This document shows, one piece after another, positions 26,635 to 38,280 of a stretch of DNA of 64,000 nucleotides; within the stretch, counting starts at the first letter, position 1, and each line of letters begins with the position of its first letter. The stretch spans positions 1-64,000 of the forward strand of contig NW_026516833.1 in assembly GCF_025766255.1 (NCBI RefSeq), read 5' to 3'. The DNA is from Zychaea mexicana. Its lineage: Eukaryota; Mucoromycota; Mucoromycetes; Mucorales; Lichtheimiaceae. The notes beneath the pieces are model-generated. The model had not been told where the DNA came from, did not search any database, and saw only the letters and a list, made by a program, of their open reading frames with translations. The translations under genes and the position numbers were made by a program.

Positions 26635-28091
26635 ATGGTAAGTTAATTGAATCCATCTGTCGTAATAGTGCATCCATTCAATGTAACGTTGCATCTAACA
26701 ATAATCCCTTTGAATCCATCATCGCTATAGTCCCACCGCAAGTACGAAGGTATGTACAATTGAGATTTGAAAAATTCCATGTAGACCGGACGCGAATTTC
26801 AAATGCCAATTGATCCTAATTTTTAATGATCTAATCGTATAGCTCCCCGTCACGGTCATTTGGGTTTCTCCCCTCGTAAGCGTACCCGCTCGCACCGCGG
26901 TCGTGTAAAGGCCTACCCTAAGGATGACGCCAAGAAGCCCGTCCACTTGACGGCCTTCATGGGCTACAAGGCTGGCATGACCCACATTGTTCGCGACTTG
27001 GACCGCCCTGGTTCCAGTAAGTTTTAATTGTGGCTTTTAATTTTTTTTTGTCGGCTGCGTTTTTTATGATCGTTCAATCACTGACGAATATGTATAAAAA
27101 TATGTGAATTATTACTACAGAGATGAACAAGAAGGAAATTGTCGAAGCCGTCACCGTCATCGAAGCTCCCCCTATGGTCATCGTTGGTGTTGTTGGTTAC
27201 GTCGAGACTCCCCGTGGTCTCCGTTCGTTGACCACTGTCTGGGCTGAGCACTTGTCTGATGAGGCCAAGCGTCGCTTCTACAAGAACTGGTACCGCTCCA
27301 AGAAGAAGGCTTACACCAAGTATGCCAAGAAGTACGCTGATGGTGCCAAGGACATTACCCGTGAGCTCGAGCGCATCAAGAAGTACTGCTCGGTTGTTCG
27401 TGTCATTGCTCACACTCAAATCTCCAAGGCCCGCATCGGTCAGAAGAAGGCTCACCTCATGGAAATTCAGCTCAACGGTGGCTCGATTGCCCAGAAGGTC
27501 GACTATGCCCGCGAGCACTTCGAAAAGGAATTCACCGTTGGTTCCATCTTTGAACAGGATGAGATGATTGACATCATCGGTACCACCAAGGGTCACGGTT
27601 TCGAAGGCGTCACCCACCGTTGGGGTACCAAGAAGCTTCCTCGCAAGACTCATCGTGGTCTCCGCAAGGTTGCCTGTATTGGTGCCTGGCATCCTGCCCG
27701 TGTCATGTACTCCGTTCCCCGTGCTGGTCAGCGCGGTTACCATCGCCGTACTGAGATGAACAAGAAGATCTACCGTATCGCAAACGGTGCCGATGCCAAG
27801 TCCGGTGCCACCGAGTACGATCTTACCGAGAAGCAGATCACCCCCATGGGTGGCTTCCCTCACTATGGTGTTGTCAACGAAGACTTCGTCATGGTCAAGG
27901 GCTGCACTGCTGGTGCCAAGAAGCGTGTCTTGACTCTTCGCAAGTCCCTCACCGTCCACACCAAGCGCTCTGCTTTGGAGAAGGTCACCCTCAAGTTCAT
28001 CGATACTTCGTCCAAGTTCGGTCACGGTCGCTTCCAGACCCCCGCCGAGAAGACCAAGTTCATGGGTACCTTCAAGAAGGACAAGAACTAA
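26635..28091 (+). CDS. RPL3: 60S ribosomal protein L3 (uL3)
   Basis: Four exons encode 388 residues, the standard L3 length. Exon 1 carries only the start codon (26635-26637, followed by GTAAGT). Exon 2 is 19 nt (26731-26749, reading SHRKYE). Exon 3 is 26843-27016 and exon 4 is 27121-28091. L3 binds 23S/28S rRNA near the peptidyl transferase centre. Seen: [20 protein letters not shown] at the N-terminus, the W-finger region with [20 protein letters not shown] including the histidine that is methylated in other eukaryotes, and [21 protein letters not shown]-ending codons dominate, as in RPS2. A 347-codon open frame on the opposite strand is a shadow of this biased coding. Confidence 0.98.
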
Positions 28092-28423
28092 ATTCATCCC
28101 TAGTTTTTTGCTCTGCCACAATAAAGTCTTGGAATCAATATGGTTGTTCTAATCCTAACATGTTATGCTATCGATCTTTAATCTATTGTGGGATTTGAAG
28201 TGTTTAAGACCAAACACTAATTCGTAGTGTATTTGTCCAGAGGTTTAAAATTTTTTACTTGTCAAAATAGGACAGTCCGCACGCTGCAACGACACCCAAT
28301 ACATACATAATTGTCCTGTTGACACTTCATTTATTGCAACTGATGCGATTCATGCTTCTATTGTGGTGGTAGTAGATATGGGATGGGGGAAAAAGGAATA
28401 GAATTGTAAATGACCAACTATTC
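28092..28423. other. convergent spacer RPL3/CBP3
   Basis: The 3' flanks of RPL3 (+) and CBP3 (-) meet here. Apart from the RPL3 polyadenylation signal I see nothing in it. Confidence 0.5.
28120..28125 (+). terminator. RPL3 polyadenylation signal
   Basis: A canonical AATAAA hexamer 28 bases after the RPL3 stop codon. Confidence 0.6.
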
Positions 28424-29621
28424 CTATATCGATGCTTGTGGTTTGCCAAACTGCACAATGCCTGCATTGAGCTTTTCACCATCAAACTCATCCAGTGCCT
28501 TAAGTTCTTGTCGGATATATTGTACAACGTATGCGAGATGTGCAGCATTATTGGATGTGGGTGCGAAAAGGTTTCTAGAAAAAAACCAATGATAAGAGTC
28601 TCTTTCTTTGAAATGCTTTTCAGAGTCTCATATACTTCTTACCTCCACAATGCCGCTGCCAATACTGGATCATCCTTGCACATGCCTTCATCATAGGCAA
28701 CAACACCGCCGTGGAATTGAGCCAGAAGGTCTTTAATGTAACTGTTGATCATACGTTGTTGTGTGATCTATCATTCATAGTTGGTGTATATTTAGCTTCC
28801 CATGATGCTAACATATACCGTTTTCTACAAGTTATCCATAGTTCATTACTTACACCGTGTGAGCGCATCTTGTGTTCGGCATCATCGAACAGCCGATTGA
28901 CTAGCTCCTGGATATAGAGCTTGCCATTTTTTTCCTCTCGTAGACGCACCATCAGCATCCATACGTGTAATTGAGTTACTGAAAACCATGATTGGAAGTT
29001 ATCGGGAAGGTTGCATGCTACATACGCCAGATAATCTCTTTGTGAGTATACAAACACGCGGTAAGATATAAACTAACCTTTTCCACAATGCACATGAGGC
29101 TTACCTTCAATAAAAAAGTCCTTGTTCTTTTCAGCGTGTTCGGCACAGGTGCGATATAAGTCATGACTAGCACGAATCGCTGTTGAACCAGTTGAGTAGT
29201 AGCCCAATAGCCGTGCCATTCCGTACACCACCTTCTTTGTTACGTCCGAATATCTTTTCTTTTCTGCAGGTTGTTCCGACTGAACAGTAGTTTGCCAGCG
29301 CACTGACTAGATATTCCATGATTTTTAATTATGATATTAGAGCTAATACTTCTTTTCTTTTTCAGTCTAACAGATCGCGACTAGCTCTATAAATGTACCA
29401 TGGCAGCAGGCGTCAGACGTGTAAGGGCCACTCTAGCGTGGCATTGAGAGAGACACTGTTGAACTGGCCGTGACGGATTGATAGGCTGGTAAATGAGTTG
29501 CTAATTGTTTTAGCTACAAGCAATATCAAAAAGACTTAAAAGTAGTGAACTAGCAAGACTTGATTCCTACTTTGCGCAAGGCTGCTGAGGCACTTGTTCT
29601 GACCGCGTTGCTGAATGACAT
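28424..29621 (-). CDS. CBP3: ubiquinol-cytochrome c reductase assembly chaperone CBP3/UQCC1
   Basis: Six minus-strand exons (29621-29571, 29500-29399, 29306-29105, 29017-28854, 28767-28643, 28574-28424) encode 264 residues. Cbp3 with Cbp6 binds mitochondrial ribosomes and newly made cytochrome b during complex III assembly. The first two small exons give MSFSNAVRTSASAALRK and a basic, hydroxylated stretch, a good mitochondrial targeting sequence. The core domain has YGMARLLGYYSTGSTAIRAS, then LPDNFQSWF, TQLHVWMLMVRLR, IQELVNRLFDDAE, QFHGGVVAYDEGM and AAALWRNLF, all in family order. Phases agree across all five introns. The start was chosen because it alone provides a targeting sequence in phase with the core; the tiny N-terminal exons are the least certain part. 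Confidence 0.88.
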
Positions 29622-30289
29622 GGCCGTTGTTATTCTGCAAGAAAAAAAAAGCGAGCGGGACAAAGCAAGGCAACAAAAGGCCCGAAAAGAGTGTGACTTT
29701 GTGTCGAGGAAGTGTTACACGAGCAGGCATTTCAGCCGGACAAGCCAAAATCTGAAAATTTCAGCTCACATGTATTATGAGCGCTGGTGTCACCTAAGAG
29801 ATAAAGAAGCTTGTTTTCCAAAAGCTTATGAGAGACAACATGTACAATATAAATATTGTGTATTGTGTGCTATGTCCAATGGCCACTTTTCTTAAACTAA
29901 GCAGTTTATAGCCACGCTACAGCAATCCAACAAAATAGAAATAATCACCCATTCATTGTCCTACAGGACGAGATACGAGGAAAAAGATAAAGTCGTGCTC
30001 ATTGCCAATTTTGGTGGTCACTGTCAGTAATGCGAGCCATACATTTGGCACATATCAGCATGCATCAGTTAAAGTAACCATATATGTTTTTGCGCGTTCA
30101 TACGCAAGGATCACCGGTAACCTGTGGCGTCATTTACTTTTGAGCAATAAACTAAAATGGATCAGAATTTGAGGTACGTAGCACGAGCTAATAACCGAAA
30201 ACCATCTATATAAACAACCTTTTTAAAAGTCTTTTTTGAAGTAATCGCTCCTATACCTTTATTTAACCTGTTTGTTAAACAAGTGGATA
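29622..30289. promoter_or_regulatory. divergent CBP3/kelch promoter region
   Basis: The 668-bp spacer between the divergent CBP3 (-) and kelch (+) starts. The plus-strand open frame at 29560-29895 overlaps CBP3 exon 1 in antisense and has no motif, so I do not call it a gene. Confidence 0.45.
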
Positions 30290-33200
30290 ATGACGATGAG
30301 CAGAGCCTCTTCATGGTCGTCCTTTGGAAAAATGGCGGTATATCTTGTAAATTTACCTTTACTAATAGCAACAGGAGGTCTTGGACCTTTAACTGCTTTA
30401 GCAGCATACAATATGACAGACGAACAAATTAATTTGCTTCCTGGGCGATCAGCTGGTGCCACCTTTATACGCAACGATATGATGTACATTTATGGTGGAA
30501 TCGTTTCTCGCGCTGCGTTGTCAACACAGTTTACATCAATTGCCATCAACGACCAAGATGGCAGTTTGGTTTACTCGGACGTGCCGCAAACGATCGCAGT
30601 GCCTATGGCTTATAGTCAAGCAGTGATGCTTCCGGACAACAACCGATTACTCATGTTTGGCAGCTACACTGATAATGCTACCCTGTATTCGGGCAAACTA
30701 TTGGTGTACGACTATCGATTTGACCAGCGAGTATGGCGAACGGCACCAGCACTTCCATACAACAACGTCACATTTCCAGTAAACCGTAAAGAGTATACAG
30801 CAACGCTTGGAGCGGACGGCAAAGTATATATAGCCGGCGGTTACAATTTGGTCAGCGCAATGAATGGTGCCGGCTCTTTCATCATGGCAGATATTTGGAG
30901 CTACGATCCTAACACGGGCCAGTTTGTTGATCTTTCGCAGTCGCTGCTCCCAAATTATATGATCGGACACACAGCGATTGCCATCCCGTAAGTGCCACTT
31001 TTCATTGGCATGGAAAGAAACTGAAGTTGAGTAATATTTTGCACCCTATTGGTCATTTTTCAATTGAAACAACTTTATAGTGATAACAAGATACTTTTTA
31101 TCATGGGAACCATGGGTTATCATGGCCGGACAGACCATCCACCAAATCTTACCGAGCTGTGCAACTCTTCACTTGTATACGGTATCACTACTAATAAGTG
31201 GATGCAACAGGAACTTAATGGTGATAACGCTCCGTGGCGGAGAGAAAGAGCCAGTGCCATCCTCGGTTAGTTGCTATTGAAGAAGTAACATTGTTTTTTA
31301 GGGATAATAGCATTCGATATTAATATTGCTTTAAAAATCAATTTAGGTCCGGATAATTCAACGATATACATCTTTGGAGGTAATTTAAACAAGCTTTTCT
31401 CTGTACGCAAAAAAAAGAAAGAGAAAAAAAGACAAAGACACTATGTATTAATTATATATACATCCTCACATATTCTAGGTGTTCGGGACTCTTCTGGGAA
31501 CTTTTACAACCCTTTGGCAAACCTTGCAATCTTAGACACCACAACATGGGCATGGCAACCCGTCGGCAATGTTGTATTTGGTATTCCGCCAACAGCCCGA
31601 TATGAGGCAAATGCAGCGCTTTTGAAAGGCCAATACTTCGTTATAGCCAACGGCATGTGATTTGCATAAAGGAAATGTTGTGGCTATATAAAAGTCTTAA
31701 AAGAAACCTTTAATGTGCATCACCATGAATGACGCATATCATAGGGAGAACCGAGACTTTTTTCCACAATGACGTCTACATGTTGAATATCGGAGGATCT
31801 TTACCTACCACAACGAATGATAATGAAAAAACGTTAGCATGGATAGAAAACGTAACTATGCCATTGGCCAATCTACGCATGTCGGCAGATACCGGTGGAC
31901 TTGGCAGCGAGGCGGTATTGTCGTCGCATCGACTATTGCTGCATCTGTTTTAGGGTACATCTTATGGCGATATGGCAGTGATCTTTTCAAATATTATATC
32001 TGGAATCCAAGGTAAAGTATAAGAGTCAGCAAAATGGTATACATGAAACGAACGAATAGTATTGCTATGATAGTCTGCTATTGAGAGCGATGAAACTATC
32101 GACAGACAATATACTAAACAACGCGTTATAACGGGTGAGCCATGGTGGACCGAAGCTTCCCACTTATGCTCCAAAGCTACACTCGCCGGATTGTTTGGCG
32201 CCTTCCTTGCCTTTTTGATTATTCAAGTTGTAAACAGTCCCATATCTACTATTACTCTGTCCTCCCCGGTTGCAAAGGTTCAAGTACCAGGTACGTTGAA
32301 GCCGATTTTTTATACACCAAAGAACATGTCCCGCTGGCTTCCTTGTTTGTAACGTTAATAGCAATTTTTGTAAAATAAAGATATACGCTTCTGTTTCGAC
32401 GGATGGAAGGCTGGCACCATTGGTTGTCAAACGGACACGGGGTCAATCACAGACTGTGCCACATCTGGATATTTTCGTCAGCTCAACATGACGAAGCATC
32501 GACCATTCTTCATTGATGGGCAGCCCACTATTACAGGTTGCTACTTATTCACTGCCCCCCGATGAATTTCAGCTCGGTGATCCCAAGAAACGACAGCAGC
32601 AATCATCAGCAATTAGCACCAGCTCCTTTAACGACAACGGGTACCGCATACAATTCTTATTCTACGGTGTCGCAACGAAGGACGATACGACCAACAACGG
32701 AACAACTATCCTGCCGACTTCCCGTATCCATGTCTCATTGTACACTCGGAAAAGAAATCCAAATCTCGCGTACTATTTCGGAGACACTACACAGCAAATT
32801 ACCGAATCGGATATCCAAGTTTGGCTTGATCAAGAACGCAACAATCTCCAGACAGCAAATACATACACCCTCGACCTCGGTGCCTACTCATCCATGACCT
32901 ACCAGCTGCAAACGCACCTCTGCCTTAAAGACAGAGGCTGGAACAATATCGGATTTGCCCCTAGTTTTAACGAAGTCCCCGAAATTACGACGCATATCGC
33001 GCCGGTATAGCAACCACGCTCCGGGTGGAAAGCTATGCTAAAAATGTCTTGGACGTTTATCCAAGTGATTACGCTTTGATTACCATGCGAGAGCAAAAAA
33101 TATACACGGTCCTGAGCGCGTTAGGGTCAGCAGGTGGTTTGTTGACGCTATTGTTGGCCTTGGATACTTTCCTTTTTGGCGTACGACCAAGCTCACCCTG

Positions 33201-33938
33201 GGGTGTTGTTCATCGCTGGTCGATGGGCCAGCACGCGAATCGCTACTTATTAGATTACGGAACCACTTTGGGTTCCTGACGCTGGCCATTCCGTTTATCA
33301 ATCCTGTCCGCTCTAAACTATTATCTGAAGAGATACTTGACGTCCATGGAGTAAAAACGCAATTAACAACAGCAGCAGCGACATCATCATCACCATCATC
33401 ATCATTACAGGGCTTTGATAGTAGTAACAGCAAGAGTAATAACGACGATAATGTATATTCAGGTAGTACTACGACTACTACCCTGCAACAAGAAAATCAA
33501 GATGTCAAAAAGCAGCTGGAAGACCTCCAAAAGCGTATTCAGCTAATGGAGCTGATGCTGAAGGCATATTATATCAATGATGAAATATTCTCAAACCTTC
33601 ACTCTGCAGTCAGCAATAACGAAGAAAAAGATACAAACATGAGTCGAACGAGCGTCATCCACAAGAAGTCGAGCTGTAACAAAAATAATGATAATGATGA
33701 TGATGATGGACATTTGCAACATTGGAGAACCAGCAGAGATTACGCACCATCCCATCTTACACGCCAATTCAGTGGAGCGCAAACGGCACGCGACGACAGA
33801 ATACCAGATCTTGATGAAGCTATCCTGCCACCGGTTGGTGGGCGCTCAATGCAAATAGGATTATCTGGGATTCAGCAATTACAGAGTCGACGAAATTATA
33901 GAGAAGAACTGGCGCATTTGGTAGATAGAAATGTATAA
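30290..33938 (+). pseudogene. kelch-propeller membrane protein, frame broken in second half
   Basis: Exons 30290-30987, 31081-31265, 31347-31379, 31479-31652, 31745-32011, 32106-32290 and 32381-33938. The first half is intact: a signal peptide (VNLPLLIATGGLGPLTALAAY) and kelch repeats with YIYGGI, VYIAGGYN, IYIFGG and NDVYML. Next come membrane spans (GIVVASTIAASVLGYILWRY; LFGAFLAFLIIQVV) and an extracellular Cys-containing domain (CFDGWKAGTIGC). A conserved block follows (LRVESYAKNVLDVYP, YALITMREQKIYT, RPSSPWGVVHRWS), then a low-complexity and coiled tail (ENQDVKKQLEDLQKRIQLME). The frame changes near 31913, 32560, 32950-33010 and 33230 although coding continues on both sides. The same layout occurs in large fungal kelch surface proteins of unknown function. 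Either the gene has decayed or the sequence carries base indels; the one at 32560 lies in a run of six C. Confidence 0.65.
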
Positions 33939-36144
33939 GACGGATAAGTTCGTTGTATAAGGGAAAAAATAAAACTGCTCTAGTATTATATGGAGATAAT
34001 GCTGGCACAAAGTTACAGTGTTTCTCTTCTTCTTTTGACGGTTTGTACACTTGTCTTATATCGCCGCTCTCTTATCAGTTTATCATAGAAAGAGGATGAC
34101 ATTGTGCTGTATTTTGAGTAACGATAGGTAACACTTGTTATTTAAGCAGTGGCGGTCTGCGGCAAAGTTGGGCCATTCCTAACCGAGGTAACAATTCATA
34201 TGTCCATGCAGCGCACAGCAGGTGGATAGAATCAGAATGTAGTGTTTAGACGAAAAATGTGACCGGAAATAAATATGCATCTATATGATATATGATTTCT
34301 ATACTGCTAAGTGATGAGGGTGCATTCAAGAAAAGTCATCCTGGCTAGCATCCCGATGAGAAAAATTCATCTGGACTTGCAAATTGATGTGTCGTATATA
34401 ATACATATGGGTAATAATTGCCAACCCTTATCATGACCTACGAATGGCATTGAACCGTGTCTGTTGATACCGAACTCATATCACACAAATAGAAGGAGAT
34501 TCTGTTACACATGCTGTTTCTACAATTGATTACTAAAAAAAGTGGTCATCAGCACTTATAACTCTCAAATCTTAACTCACCAACACCTTATCATTCCAAC
34601 TCTCAAAACCAAATTGATCGTTGGTTTTTATTTTTTATCACCTTCTTACGTTTCTAGATAATTTAATAGTCCTGAGATGAATGTTTTTGCTAGTCAGAAT
34701 GATGATGAGTTGTTCATTGTTTATGTAAGGTACGCGCAGGAACACGACAAGAAAAAACATAGACGAGAGTAATACAAGACGATTGCAGAAAGATCAGAAA
34801 AAAGTGTGTTAGGTGCTTTCGGCAAGGGTTAAACAAGAAAAGAAGGAAACCGGAAGGTAGAAGACCAGATGATGAGAGAAGAAGCAAGAAATTAAATAAC
34901 TGATTTATGTCAATGCATCGAATTCATTGCATTGCAAAGTCGTACTAAAGTTACACAAGATCAACAAGTGTACGATCAAGTCAGACATGCTGCACCAGTA
35001 CTCGGACAACAAGGAACGATGGATGGCAAACGCACCATCATCAATGGTGGATCTATTTGTTTTAACGATTGGTATCCTTAGTACAAACTTGTTTGTGATA
35101 CGCGGTGAAAGGAGTGGTTACGTCATTGATCGGACCCACTGATCATTTGCGCTGTATATAGAAACTAGATACGATACAACCACTGACAGGATGCTTCTCA
35201 TATCTTGTCTGTTTTGAGTATTGAAATAGAATATGCCTGTACAGCATAGTACCTCTAAGCAGTCCTAGCTTGAATGAGGAAAGTGTGTCTTCCCCCGCCT
35301 TTTTATCTGCTACACAACCGAGCCTAAATGCAGTGTCAGTTCTGTATGTGTTAATTGAAAGCAATCATCATCTATAAAGCTGGCAAGACCATGTCCTATG
35401 GGAAAGGTACTGCTGTACCTGATTGTTTAGTAGGATACATAATCCTTTCACCTCCCAGAAAAAAGCACTAGAAGTACATACTATGTATTCTCATATATTT
35501 TTGTTCTAGCTATGGTTTCACGCGTTATTGAGGGCATATACAATTCTTTCAATTCCTGTAATGTTTACAGTATGTTGTTAGTGCACTATGTTTAGGCTTG
35601 TTTATGTAGTGGAAAAATAAAGTTGTGTCTACCGGAAGCGAATTACATCCTGTTATTGGCCAAGTATACCAATCATCGTCTTAACACCAAATTTTACATT
35701 GATGAGTGTTCGCCGGGTAAGATTGCTAGCCTTTAGAAGTGCGATAAGTTAACTGACTTGCAGCCTTTGAAATGCTTTCCATGGGTAGGTTTTATAATTA
35801 GAAAAGTTTTTATGGCAGCTGTATCTCTGGTAGCAATGTCTATCGACATATACGGCAGGAATTCTACTGATTTTGCCACGCAGGTATAGCTATAAACGCT
35901 ACCCCTACCCGGGGGTTTGGGGGCTTGCCCTCCAACATAGGGGTCAAGGCGGGACCCTCTTGCGACGCGTTCCCGTTGAATGACATTGAGCGAAGCGAGG
36001 TAGGGACCGCTAGTAAACCCTGTTATTTAATGCACAAAACACAGCTCTTATGGCAACGAAAAGGTTTATGTTTTTATTTCTTTTGTACACAAATAATTCC
36101 AAAATATACATCCGTTGGTATATCTTTTCTATGCGAAAAAAGCT
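33939..36144. other. gene-poor spacer
   Basis: Mostly AT-rich, without a supportable gene. One plus-strand scrap near 34927-35090 is open for about 55 codons in two frames but has no motif. The right end holds a GC-rich island at 35900-36012, listed separately. Confidence 0.45.
35900..36012. repeat. GC-rich island of unknown origin
   Basis: About 110 bases stand out from AT-rich surroundings: ACCCCTACCCGGGGGTTTGG, then GGGGCTTGCCCTCC, AAGGCGGGACCC and GAGCGAAGCGAGG. It is rich in short complementary G and C runs that could form hairpins. One frame reads NIGVKAGPSCDAFPLNDIER. It looks like a small dispersed repeat or inserted fragment, but only one copy is present in this window. Confidence 0.4.
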
Positions 36145-37761
36145 TTACTGAGGAAGAGGCTTTCTGATCATAGCATCACGGCTTGCACCGACACCGATCC
36201 ATTCGACTAAATAAAAAAAATTGGCCAGTTTAATGTCTGTCACTAACTCAAGAAAGCACGATCTAACGCAGCCGAAGATTAAACATACCAGGAACACCAG
36301 ATTCCTTTTCGATAAGTTCGACGTATTTCTGTGCATTTTCAGGCAATTCTTCCCAAGTTCGGCAACGAGAGATATCCTTTTGCCAGCCAGGCACCTCGAC
36401 GTACTGGACTTCGATGCGCTCCAGGACGGACAAATCTGCAGGGAACGAGCTCAAAGGCTTACCATCCAAATGATAGGCGGTAGCGATTTTGATAGTAGGC
36501 AACTGATCCAAGATATCCAGCTTGGTAATGTTCAAGCTGGTGTAACCGTTGATCATGGTCGAGTACTTGACAACGACCATATCGAGCCAGCCACAACGAC
36601 GCTTACGTCCAGTAGTGACACCAAACTCGAAACCAACGCGCTGCAAGTATTCGCCAACATCGTTGAGCTGTTCAGTAGGGAAAGGACCGCCACCGACACG
36701 AGTAGTGTATGCCTTAACGACACCAATGGCCTTCTTGATCTTGGTAGGTGGGACGCCCAAACCAGTGCAAACACCACCGACGGCAGTGTTGGACGAGGTA
36801 ACGTAGGGGTAGGTACCGAAATCAATGTCCAACATGAGGGCGTTAGCACCTTCGACCAGAATCTTTTTACCAGCTTGCATCTGCTCGTGCAAATACGAAA
36901 CGTGGTCAACGACATGAGGGCGCAAGCGTTCAGCAAGTTCGCGGTAGCGGGCCAGCTCGCCTTCGACGTCATATTCGAAATTGCCATACCGCTTGCGCTT
37001 GTTTTCAACAAGGACACGGAACTTGGCAGCGAATTCGTCAAAGTTGTACAGATGGTGCACGCGAAGACCCGAGCGGGAGGCCTTGGAGGAATAAGCCGGT
37101 CCAATGCCCTTCTTGGTGGTGCCAATGCTGCCACGGCCCAATTCGAGTTCCTTCAGACCATCGATGGTTTGGTGGACGTCAAAGACAAGGTGAGCACGGT
37201 CCGAAATCAAAAGTCGGCCATCACAGTCCAAGCCTAATCCGCACGTATCAGCCATACCGACTTTCTTATTTTTTTTTCAATATAACAGCAGCAAACGCAA
37301 ATATTTACCCTTAGACTGGAGCTTCTCGAGTTCGTCAAAGAACGAAGGCAAGTGAACAACCACACCAGCGCCAATCAAGGCAGTGCAGCTAGGGTTGATA
37401 AGACCTACACGATTTTATCAGTATTCCGTACTTTATTTGACACAAAAACGGGAGAAACGACTGTATACACACCCGAAGGAAGAATATGAAAGTCGTACTT
37501 GACATCGTTGACAACAATGGTATGGCCGGCATTGTTACCACCCTATATGGTATATGTTATTTGCAACCGTGGTTTTTGGTGTGAGTCATACAAGCCACAG
37601 GCCTTTCCTCTTTGACAATGGAAATGCACAATTTTTACCTGGCAACGGGCGCAGACGTCGGCTTCACCACAGAGAATGTCAGAGAGTTTTCCTTTGCCTT
37701 CGTCACCCCATTGGGCGCCAAGAACGACGGATATACCATCGCTAGAAAGGATCGAAGACAT
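36145..37761 (-). CDS. ADE12: adenylosuccinate synthetase
   Basis: Five minus-strand exons (37761-37639, 37542-37473, 37404-37309, 37233-36289, 36206-36145) encode 431 residues, the normal length. The enzyme joins IMP and aspartate using GTP, the first committed step to AMP, in the cytosol. Seen: the nucleotide loop [11 protein letters not shown] with the catalytic Asp, [11 protein letters not shown] with the catalytic His, [19 protein letters not shown] for IMP binding, [12 protein letters not shown], and [12 protein letters not shown] with the substrate-binding arginines. The last 20 residues ([20 protein letters not shown]), including the GTP-contact region, come from a separate small exon. 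All phases agree. A long plus-strand open frame (36221-37237) is only its antisense shadow. Confidence 0.96.
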
Positions 37762-38280
37762 TTTTAAATGTGCTTGTAGGTGCTAGGTAGCGATACGTGT
37801 GTATTGGGAGGAAAGCCATTTTTTTTTCTCCTCTCCGCGAAACCAAGCCTGATATACCCGGCTACAACGGACGAATCAGATTGCTCTCAGCCGAGACAGG
37901 GTCCCCATCTAATTTCGAATATACTCGCCGCCATGTAGATTTTCTGAAATGATCCCCGTCATCAATTTCTTATTAGCGTGGAAAACACATCCTAGAAGAG
38001 AAGAACACATCGTCACCACTGAGAGATTTTCTTCTTTTAACCTCATAGAAACAGTACGACAATAGTTTTTAGGTACGTCAATAGTACAGATAGAGTAGTA
38101 TGAATGCCGGAGCTAATGAGTCATAGATTACGCATTAGTATGCGTATGTAAGAGAATTACTTCGTGCATGTAAACTGTTATTTTTCTAATTTTGTCGTGT
38201 TTATTATTATTATAATTGGTTGAGATGACGGAGGTTAAAGAAGAAAGATGAGACCGAAGGATAGGATGGGAATGCGCGTG
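37762..38280. promoter_or_regulatory. ADE12 upstream region
   Basis: The promoter of ADE12 and the 3' flank of the histidine kinase gene. No gene is seen. Confidence 0.5.

Noticed and set aside
27078..28121. 347-codon open frame antisense to RPL3
   Set aside because: It is a mirror of the strongly C-ending codon bias of RPL3; its Leu/Gly/Val-rich sequence matches no family.
32538..32563. Short intron explaining the frame change in the kelch gene at the C6 run
   Set aside because: The only candidate (GTTGC to TTTCAG, about 38 nt) joins into a frame that stops at once.
36221..37237. 338-codon open frame antisense to ADE12
   Set aside because: The minus strand encodes an unmistakable adenylosuccinate synthetase with all motifs; the plus frame is a shadow.
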